Positions 6,107 through 13,050 of a stretch of DNA of 13,050 bases are shown here, piece after piece (position 1 is the stretch's first letter; every line of letters starts with the position of its first letter). The notes under the pieces are model-generated. The model did not search any database and was not told the origin of the DNA. It saw nothing but the letters and a program-made list of their open reading frames with translations. This DNA comes from Betaproteobacteria bacterium. Its GTDB lineage: Bacteria; Pseudomonadota; Gammaproteobacteria; Burkholderiales; Sulfuriferulaceae. The stretch lies in assembly GCA_003455595.1 (NCBI GenBank), contig DMQT01000003.1:5143-18192 (forward strand). The letters run 5' to 3'. The position numbers and the translations under genes are program-made.

Positions 6107-6721
6107 TCAGTGCTTGAGCAGCGGTAACAGCGCATGCCAGACGGTATCCAGCACCGTGACTTCAGCACTGGCAATAGGATGAAAACCATCGGCCTGGAAC
6201 AACGCCGGGTTCGTTTCTATGCCGTTTAACAGCGACGGCAGGAACGCCATTTTTTGTTGGTGCGCGACCGCGACAAACACCTGCTGGAACTTTTGCGTAT
6301 AGTCTATGCCGTAATTGGGCGGCAAGCGTACACCGATCAGCAATACTTTGGCGTGGTGTTGTTTAGCCAGTGCGACCATGCGATTGAGGTTTTTTTGCAT
6401 GTCTTGCACTGCCAAACCACGCAAACCGTCGTTGGCGCCGAGTTCAATGATGACGATGGCGGGCTGGTGCTGTGCCAGCGCGATGGGCAGTCTAGACAGC
6501 CCACCTGCACTGGTTTCGCCGCTGATACTGGCATTGACGACGAAGTAATTTTTGCGCTCGGTGGTGAGCCGTTTTTGCAACAAACTGGGCCAGCTTTGAC
6601 TGGCGGATAAGCCATACCCCGCGGAGAGGCTGTCACCAAATACCAGAATGACCGGTGCCGCTTCCGCGCTACCGGTAACCAGTAAACCAAACCAAAACAA
6701 GACTGAGCCTACCCACTTCAT
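6107..6721 (-). CDS. tesA: Periplasmic SGNH-family esterase/thioesterase I (TesA, arylesterase)
   Basis: A 204-residue GDSL/SGNH hydrolase. The TesA family (thioesterase I, protease I, lysophospholipase L1) cleaves acyl thioesters and esters in the periplasm. A Sec signal peptide spans residues 1-22 (Lys3, hydrophobic core VGSVLFWFGLLV, AEAA cleavage site before PVILVFGD). Block I is GDSLSAGYG with nucleophile Ser31, block II SGETSAGG with Gly68, block III ELGANDGLRG with Asn97, and block V ADGFHP with Asp178 and His181. The start at 6721 has GGAGA about five bases upstream and begins directly at the signal peptide; longer frames toward 6880 run into ybbA and carry no family sequence. It is divergent from ybbA-ybbP with the start codons overlapping, an arrangement also seen in E. 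coli, so a joint role with the YbbAP transporter in handling lipidic or hydrophobic molecules is a fair inference. Confidence 0.94.
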   Translation of the reverse strand: MKWVGSVLFWFGLLVTGSAEAAPVILVFGDSLSAGYGLSASQSWPSLLQKRLTTERKNYFVVNASISGETSAGGLSRLPIALAQHQPAIVIIELGANDGLRGLAVQDMQKNLNRMVALAKQHHAKVLLIGVRLPPNYGIDYTQKFQQVFVAVAHQQKMAFLPSLLNGIETNPALFQADGFHPIASAEVTVLDTVWHALLPLLKH

Positions 6722-7409
6722 GATTTCTCCAGATTCTAGTGTCATTGTGCGGGTTAACCAGCTGACCCGACAAGTCAGCCTGAATGACGCTGCCTTGACC
6801 ATCCTGCATCCCATGAGTTTCGATATCCTGCGCGGCGAATCAGTCGCCATCATCGGCGCATCCGGCTCGGGCAAATCCACCCTGCTGGGCTTGCTTGCCG
6901 GACTGGATCTGCCGAGTGCAGGTGAAGTCTGGATCGCCGGGCAGGCACTCAGCCAATTGGACGAGGATGGGCGGGCGAAGTTGCGTGGCGAGTTGATAGG
7001 TTTTGTATTTCAGTCGTTCCAGTTGTTGCCCATGCTGAGTGCGTTGGAAAATGTGATGTTGCCGCTGGAGTTGAATGGCGCCAGCGACGCACGCGAACGG
7101 GCGCGTCACTGGCTAGCACGCGTGGGGTTGGGTGAGCGCGAACGTCACCGCGCCAGCCAGCTGTCCGGTGGCGAGCAGCAACGCGTCGCGATTGCCCGCG
7201 CCTTTGCCGTCAACCCGGCGCTGTTGCTGGCGGATGAGCCGACCGGCAATCTTGATGCCGACACCGGCGGTCGTGTGATTGAATTGCTGTTTGAATTGAA
7301 TCGCGAGCAGGGCACTACCCTGATCCTGGTCACGCATGACGCGCAACTGGCGGCCCGCTGCGGTCGTCGCCTGCAACTGCGCGCCGGGCAATTGGACTTG
7401 GCGGCATGA
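6720..7409 (+). CDS. ybbA: ABC transporter ATP-binding protein, YbbA family
   Basis: A 229-residue ABC ATPase of the MacB/LolD/FtsE type, which power conformational work across the inner membrane rather than classical import. Walker A GASGSGKST is at residues 46-54, the Q-loop Gln at about 98 in FVFQSF, the signature LSGGEQQR at 148-155, Walker B LLLADEPTGNLD at 168-179, and the switch His206 in LVTHD. ARCGRRLQL near the C terminus matches E. coli YbbA closely. The ATG at 6720 shares bases with the tesA start codon on the other strand; there is no clear Shine-Dalgarno before it. A GTG at 6747 is a possible but less likely start. The stop overlaps the ybbP start in an ATGA, so both proteins are probably made in step. 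Confidence 0.93.
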   Translation: MISPDSSVIVRVNQLTRQVSLNDAALTILHPMSFDILRGESVAIIGASGSGKSTLLGLLAGLDLPSAGEVWIAGQALSQLDEDGRAKLRGELIGFVFQSFQLLPMLSALENVMLPLELNGASDARERARHWLARVGLGERERHRASQLSGGEQQRVAIARAFAVNPALLLADEPTGNLDADTGGRVIELLFELNREQGTTLILVTHDAQLAARCGRRLQLRAGQLDLAA

Positions 7410-9895
7410 AAATAGTGCAGCTGGCGCTGCGCATGTTGACGCGCGAGTGGCGTGCGGGCGAGTTGCGCGTGCTCGGTCTGGCGGTGTTGATTGCGGTGGC
7501 GGCACTGGCGTCGGTGGATGGTTTCAGCTCGCGTATGCGGCTGGCGCTGGCGCAGGAGAGCAACCGTTTGCTGGGTGCCGATCTGGTCGTGGTATCCGAC
7601 CAGACGCCGGCTAACCGACTCATCAGCCAAGCCCGGCAGGACGGTTTGCATACCGCGCAAACGGCACAATTCCCGAGCATGGTGACGGCGGGCGAAGTCA
7701 ACCATCTGGCCGAGGTCAAAGCAGTGAGTGCCGGTTACCCCCTGCGTGGCCAGTTGCGCATTGCTGACAGCCCCAGCGCACCCGATCACCCCGCCGACGG
7801 CATCCCGGCACCAGGCAGTGTATGGCTGGAGGCGCGCCTGGCCAACGCCCTGAATGTGAGTGTCGGGCAAGCGCTGCAATTGGGCTATGCCAAATTCAAA
7901 GTGGCAGCGATTCTGACCTCGGAACCAGACCGTGGCGGCGATTTTTTCAATCTCGCGCCGCGCCTGTTAATGAACGAGGCGGATTTGCCCGCCACCGGCC
8001 TGATACAAACCGGCAGTCGGGTCAATTACCGCTTGCTGGTGGCCGGCCAGGGCGGGGCGCTTGAAACCTATCGCGCCTGGCTTACACCCCAACTGGCCCG
8101 CGGCCAACGCGTGCTCACCGTGCGCGATGCGCGGCCTGAGATCCGCAGCGTGCTCGACAAGGCGGAACGCTATCTCGGCCTGTCGGTATTGCTCTCGGTG
8201 ATGCTGGCAGCGGTGGCAATTTTGCTCTCGTCACGCCATTTTTTACGCCGCCATCTGGATGCCTGCGCGTTGATGCGCTGTTTCGGTGCCAGCCAGCGCA
8301 ATATCGTTACGCTGTATGCCGTGCAAATCATGGTGCTGGGCGTGATTGCGGCAGCGGCCGGGATCGCTTTGGGATACGTCGGTCAAGCCGTGCTCGCTGC
8401 CATGCTCGGCAAGCTGGCCAATCTGGTGCTGCCGCCTGCCGACTGGCTGCCTTTCGCGCGTGCTGCGCTGGCGGGTATGGTATTGCTGGCGGGCTTCAGT
8501 CTGCCCACGCTGTTTGCGCTGCGCCGGATACCGGCACTGCGTATTTTGCGGCGCGACGACAGCGGTCTGAATCGTATGGGGGTGCTGACCTATCTGGCCG
8601 GTTTTGCCGCGCTCAGTGCGCTGCTGTTCTGGCAAGTCAACGACACGCGTCTGACGCTGCTGGTGCTGGCGGGCATCGGCGTCACGCTGCTGGTGACGGC
8701 GCTGTTGTCGTGGTTTCTGGTGCTGGCGGCGGGTTGGTTAGGCGCACGCATGCGCAGTAGCGCACGCCAGGGTTTGCTCAATTTGCGCCGACGTGCCGGC
8801 GGCAGCGTGATCCAGATTGCCGCGTTTACACTGGGTATGCTCGCCTTGCTGCTGCTAACCGTGGTGCGCGGCGATCTGCTCAAGGACTGGCACGCCAGCC
8901 TGCCCGCCGATGCGCCGAACCGTTTCATCATCAATGTCCAGCCCGATCAGCTCACGTCGGTGCAGGCGTTTTTTAAAGCTAAACAGCTGACCGGTATTAC
9001 CCTGCATCCGATGATTCGCGGGCGCATCACCGCCATCAACGGGCGTGCGTTTGATGCGGCGCAGTATCAGGACACGCAAACGCGGCGGCTGGCAGAGCGC
9101 GAATTCAACCTGTCTTATTCTGACCAATTGCCCAGCGATAACTCGCTGGTGGCGGGCAGTGGCTGGCAGGGTGCTGACGCTGCGCCGCAGTTTTCGGTAG
9201 AGCAGGGCATTGCCGACAAGCTGCACCTGAAGCTGGGCGACACCCTGAGCTTTGACGTGGCCGGGACGCCCGTCAGCGCGCGCATCACCAGTTTGCGCAA
9301 GGTCAACTGGGACAGCTTCCGGGTCAACTTTTTTGTACTTGCCAGCCCGATTTTGTTGCAGGACACCGCCGCCAGTTATATCACCAGTTTTTATTTACCG
9401 GCGGCGCAAACGGGCGCGCTCAATGACATGGTGAAGCGCTTCCCCAACCTGACCGTGATTGACGTGTCGGCGGTGTTGAAAACGGTGCAGGACATGCTCG
9501 ACCGGGTCAGCGCTGCGGTACAGTTTGTGTTCATTTTCAGCCTGGCGTCCGGTTTGGTGGTGTTGTATGCAGCGCTCGCTGCCACGCGCGACGAACGCGC
9601 GCTGGAAACCGCGCTGTGGCGCGTGCTGGGCGCTCGTCGCGGGCAATTGCTGCTGGCGCAGTCGGTGGAATTTGCCCTGATTGGCTTGTTCGCCGGGGTG
9701 CTGGCGGCGGGCGGGGCGAGCCTGATCGGCTGGGTGTTGAGCAGCCAGGTATTCCACTTGCCGTATCACTTCAATCCCGGCATGTGGCTGCTGGCGGGCG
9801 GGGTGGGCAGTGCAGGCGTGGCACTGGCGGGGATGGCCGGATTGTGGGGCATCAGCCGGGTGCCGCCGTTGCAGACGCTGCGCACGGCGACATGA
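7406..9895 (+). CDS. ybbP: ABC transporter permease, FtsX-like (YbbP family)
   Basis: An 829-residue inner-membrane permease (E. coli YbbP about 804). One membrane helix lies near the N terminus (about residues 20-38), followed by a large periplasmic domain to about 250. A group of helices follows at about 256-276, 303-325, 352-371, 392-408, 415-445 and 468-486. A second periplasmic domain spans about 490-700, and three C-terminal helices lie at about 704-725, 750-780 and 792-818. The FtsX signature region is repeated: LMRCFGASQRNI after the second helix, and LWRVLGARRGQLL before the last pair. This duplicated-domain topology is typical of YbbP. With YbbA it would form a complex whose substrate is not certain; linkage to the TesA hydrolase points to hydrophobic or lipid-like molecules. 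The start overlaps ybbA by 4 bp. The gene ends 10 bp from the convergent smpB, with no hairpin seen. Confidence 0.93.
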   Translation: MKIVQLALRMLTREWRAGELRVLGLAVLIAVAALASVDGFSSRMRLALAQESNRLLGADLVVVSDQTPANRLISQARQDGLHTAQTAQFPSMVTAGEVNHLAEVKAVSAGYPLRGQLRIADSPSAPDHPADGIPAPGSVWLEARLANALNVSVGQALQLGYAKFKVAAILTSEPDRGGDFFNLAPRLLMNEADLPATGLIQTGSRVNYRLLVAGQGGALETYRAWLTPQLARGQRVLTVRDARPEIRSVLDKAERYLGLSVLLSVMLAAVAILLSSRHFLRRHLDACALMRCFGASQRNIVTLYAVQIMVLGVIAAAAGIALGYVGQAVLAAMLGKLANLVLPPADWLPFARAALAGMVLLAGFSLPTLFALRRIPALRILRRDDSGLNRMGVLTYLAGFAALSALLFWQVNDTRLTLLVLAGIGVTLLVTALLSWFLVLAAGWLGARMRSSARQGLLNLRRRAGGSVIQIAAFTLGMLALLLLTVVRGDLLKDWHASLPADAPNRFIINVQPDQLTSVQAFFKAKQLTGITLHPMIRGRITAINGRAFDAAQYQDTQTRRLAEREFNLSYSDQLPSDNSLVAGSGWQGADAAPQFSVEQGIADKLHLKLGDTLSFDVAGTPVSARITSLRKVNWDSFRVNFFVLASPILLQDTAASYITSFYLPAAQTGALNDMVKRFPNLTVIDVSAVLKTVQDMLDRVSAAVQFVFIFSLASGLVVLYAALAATRDERALETALWRVLGARRGQLLLAQSVEFALIGLFAGVLAAGGASLIGWVLSSQVFHLPYHFNPGMWLLAGGVGSAGVALAGMAGLWGISRVPPLQTLRTAT

Positions 9896-9905
9896 TGCGG
9901 ACGCA

Positions 9906-10352
9906 TTAAACCTTGTTGCGCATCACGCGCTGGATCTCGCGGTCGGTGTCGTGCTCTTTGCTGGCCTGGCGTTTGTCGTGCTGTTTTTTGCCCTTGGCCA
10001 GGCCGATTTGCAGCTTGATGCGGCCGCGTGTGAAATGCAGGTCGATGGGCACCAGCGTGTAGCCTGCGCGCTCGACCTTGCCGATCAGTTTGCTGATTTC
10101 TTCGGCGTGCAGCAGCAGCTTGCGGCTGCGCGTCGCATCCGGGTGGACGTGGGTCGAGGCAGTGGCGAGCGGGCTGATGTGTGCGCCGATCAGGAAAACC
10201 TCGCCGTTCTTGATCACCACATACGCTTCCTTGAGCTGCACGCGCGAGGCACGGATGGCTTTCACCTCCCAGCCTACTAACATCAGGCCGGCTTCGAATT
10301 TGTCCTCGATGAAATAATCGTGGAAGGCTTTTTTATTCTGGGCAATGCTCAT
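9906..10352 (-). CDS. smpB: SsrA-binding protein SmpB (trans-translation)
   Basis: SmpB binds tmRNA and delivers it to ribosomes stalled on broken mRNA. The 148-residue protein carries the family blocks [17 protein letters not shown] (residues 6-22), [18 protein letters not shown] (27-44), [12 protein letters not shown] (71-82), the core [12 protein letters not shown] (117-128), and a basic C-terminal tail that enters the decoding region. It is slightly short of the common 155-160 residues. The ATG at 10352 is the natural start. A GGAAA about seven bases upstream is a poor ribosome site and lies in a tandem 13-bp duplication. The gene is divergent from ratA-rnfH, a pairing conserved across beta- and gammaproteobacteria. 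Confidence 0.97.
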   Translation of the reverse strand: MSIAQNKKAFHDYFIEDKFEAGLMLVGWEVKAIRASRVQLKEAYVVIKNGEVFLIGAHISPLATASTHVHPDATRSRKLLLHAEEISKLIGKVERAGYTLVPIDLHFTRGRIKLQIGLAKGKKQHDKRQASKEHDTDREIQRVMRNKV

Positions 10353-10355
10353 GAG

Positions 10356-10380
10356 GATTTCCGGTTGCGATTTCCGGTTG
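10356..10380. repeat. Tandem 13-bp duplication at the smpB ribosome-binding region
   Basis: GATTTCCGGTTG occurs at 10356-10367 and 10369-10380 with one base between. On the minus strand this places two copies of an ACCGGAAATC segment directly before the smpB start, so the only purine-rich ribosome-site candidate is duplicated. It is probably a slippage duplication. Confidence 0.7.
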
Positions 10381-10411
10381 GTTTTTCAGACGTCAATCGT
10401 GTATTTTACCA
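10378..10411. promoter_or_regulatory. Overlapping divergent promoters for ratA-rnfH (+) and smpB (-)
   Basis: Toward ratA: TTGGTT (10378-10383), an 18-bp spacer and TATTTT (10402-10407), leaving a leader of roughly 20 bases before the ATG at 10434. Toward smpB: TAAAAT on the minus strand (10403-10408) preceded by TGG, an extended -10, with no good -35. The two -10 boxes share five base pairs, so polymerase could load in either direction but not both at once. Predicted from sequence only. Confidence 0.4.
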
Positions 10412-10433
10412 GTTTTTGCAGGCTTTCCAGACA

Positions 10434-10871
10434 ATGGCAGTAGTGAATAAAAGCGTATTGGTCGGACATTCCGCCCAGCAGATGTTTGAATTGGTTGACG
10501 GGATCGAACACTACCGGGAATTCCTGCCGTGGTGCGGCGGCACCGACGTGAAATTACGCGACGAACACAGCACGGTAGCAACGATCCACATCGACTACAT
10601 GCACATCAAACAACAATTCACCACTGAAAACGTGAATCAGGCACCGCATCGGATCCAGATGAAGTTGCTTAACGGGCCGTTCAAACAGCTGGACGGCGAG
10701 TGGCGTTTCAAAACGCTGACCGATACCGCGTGCAAGATAGAGTTCACGCTGCATTACGAATTTTCCAATAAGTTGCTGGATACGGTACTCGGCCCGGTGT
10801 TCAGCTACATCGCCAATAGCTTTGTCGAGGCCTTCATCCAGCGAGCCGACCAGGTTTACGGCGCATCATGA
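10434..10871 (+). CDS. ratA: RatA family protein (START-like/COQ10-type domain)
   Basis: A 145-residue START/polyketide-cyclase-fold protein. The N-terminal pattern VNKSVLVGHSAQQMFELVDGI (residues 4-24), then YREFLPWCGG (27-36), and the C-terminal FSYIANSFVEAFIQRADQVYG are diagnostic of the RatA/YfjG family. E. coli RatA was described as a toxin that binds 50S subunits and blocks subunit joining, while its eukaryotic COQ10 relatives bind ubiquinone; which role applies here is open. The frame is open back to 10320, but that part crosses the smpB start and promoter region, so the ATG at 10434 is used; its ribosome site is weak. The stop overlaps the rnfH start in an ATGA, indicating coupling. 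Confidence 0.92.
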   Translation: MAVVNKSVLVGHSAQQMFELVDGIEHYREFLPWCGGTDVKLRDEHSTVATIHIDYMHIKQQFTTENVNQAPHRIQMKLLNGPFKQLDGEWRFKTLTDTACKIEFTLHYEFSNKLLDTVLGPVFSYIANSFVEAFIQRADQVYGAS

Positions 10872-11182
10872 GCACGCAGATTATCGTCGAGGTAGCCTAT
10901 GCCACGCCGGACATACAGCTGATTTTGCCAGTGCGGCTGGCACCGGGTGCGACTGTGCAGCAGGCCATTGAGGCCTCCGGTATGTTGGATAAATTTCCGG
11001 AAATCGATCTCAAACAGAATAAATTCGGTGTGTTTGGCAAACTGACCAAGGCGGATGCCCCGTTACGCGACAAAGACCGGGTGGAAATTTACCGCAAGCT
11101 GATTGCCGATCCGAAAGAAGTCCGTCGTCAACGCGCCGAAGAGGGCAAAGTAATGAAAAAAGGCGGTGGTGACGCTGAGTAA
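10868..11182 (+). CDS. rnfH: RnfH/RatB family ubiquitin-fold protein
   Basis: A 104-residue beta-grasp protein of the RnfH family (also called RatB or YfjF). Features seen are IIVEVAYATPDIQLILPVRL (residues 5-24), the GATVQQAIEASG helix (28-39), FGVFGK (53-58), and the hallmark C-terminal stretch DRVEIYRKLIADPKEVRRQ (71-89). A basic and glycine-rich tail follows. It overlaps ratA by 4 bp and probably shares its transcript, ending at a strong terminator 16 bp downstream. Although proposed as a partner of RatA and named after the Rnf electron-transport cluster, no clear molecular function is established; an interaction or sulfur-carrier-like role is speculation. Confidence 0.93.
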   Translation: MSTQIIVEVAYATPDIQLILPVRLAPGATVQQAIEASGMLDKFPEIDLKQNKFGVFGKLTKADAPLRDKDRVEIYRKLIADPKEVRRQRAEEGKVMKKGGGDAE

Positions 11183-11197
11183 GCCAACTATGTGGCG

Positions 11198-11231
11198 AAA
11201 AAAAAACGGGCACCGCAGTGCCCGTTTTTTT
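11198..11231. terminator. Strong bidirectional intrinsic terminator
   Basis: CGGGCAC (11207-11213) and GTGCCCG (11218-11224) pair perfectly around CGCA. Nine A residues precede and seven T residues follow the stem, so each strand reads as stem plus U-tract. It sits between the convergent rnfH (stop 11182) and the lipoprotein gene (stop 11245) and should end both transcripts. Confidence 0.93.
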
Positions 11232-11244
11232 ATGTTGCAGAGAC

Positions 11245-13050
<1,806 letters not shown>

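Noticed and set aside
6722..6880. Upstream extension of tesA
   Set aside because: It would put about 53 residues of non-homologous sequence before a normal signal peptide and lies within ybbA; the 6721 start has a ribosome site.
7145..7879. Minus-strand 244-codon open frame across ybbA/ybbP
   Set aside because: It is entirely antisense to two well-supported genes and is Gln/Arg/His-rich as expected of a GC-rich shadow frame.
10320..10433. Upstream extension of ratA
   Set aside because: It crosses the smpB start and the divergent promoter region; family alignment begins at the ATG at 10434.

Overview
The window reads as ordinary, densely packed chromosome of a betaproteobacterium. The clues are a GC-rich sequence (by eye high 50s percent), overlapping ispD-ispF, smpB divergent from ratA-rnfH with guaB just beyond, a tesA/ybbA-ybbP divergon and a selD/mnmH divergon. 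A Nitrosomonadales-type chemolithotroph (Gallionella or Sulfuricella relatives) is my best guess, but only from general likeness and a small lipoprotein that resembles sulfur-oxidation accessory proteins. I see no insertion sequence, phage gene, tRNA, rRNA or CRISPR array. No intergenic gap exceeds about 200 bases.

Layout. Positions 1-1059 (minus): the Memo-like (amrB) and AMMECR1-like (amrA, cut by the left edge) members of the poorly understood AmmeMemoRadiSam set, overlapping by 11 bp. Positions 1220-2937 (plus): ispD, ispF and thpR, each overlapping the next by 8 bp, giving two steps of the MEP isoprenoid pathway plus an RNA 2',3'-cyclic phosphodiesterase. A hairpin at 2941-2962 separates thpR from a convergent host-attachment-protein family gene (2970-3410, minus), which is followed by a 195-bp AT-rich gap. 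Positions 3606-5769: mnmH (minus) and selD (plus), divergent across 52 bp, supplier and user of selenophosphate for tRNA wobble selenouridine. Positions 5779-5961 (minus): a 60-residue protein of unknown function rich in Arg-Arg pairs.

Positions 6107-9895: tesA (minus), a secreted SGNH hydrolase, whose start codon overlaps that of ybbA (plus). ybbA overlaps ybbP by 4 bp, making an MacB/LolCDE-type ABC ATPase and its FtsX-family permease. The same divergent arrangement is known in E. coli. Positions 9906-11182: smpB (minus), facing ybbP tail to tail, then ratA-rnfH (plus) leaving a shared promoter region in which the two candidate -10 boxes lie on top of each other. A strong bidirectional terminator (11198-11231) closes rnfH and a convergent Ala-rich lipoprotein gene (11245-11595, minus). 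guaB starts at 11793 behind a perfect TATAAT and runs off the right edge with about 419 codons present.

Most genes are housekeeping. The parts with the most unknown biology are the amrB-amrA pair, the SoxXA-binding-protein-like lipoprotein, the 60-residue RR protein, the host-attachment-family gene, and the unusually tight divergent start sites (tesA/ybbA, smpB/ratA, mnmH/selD). I did not find convincing evidence of a wholly new system.
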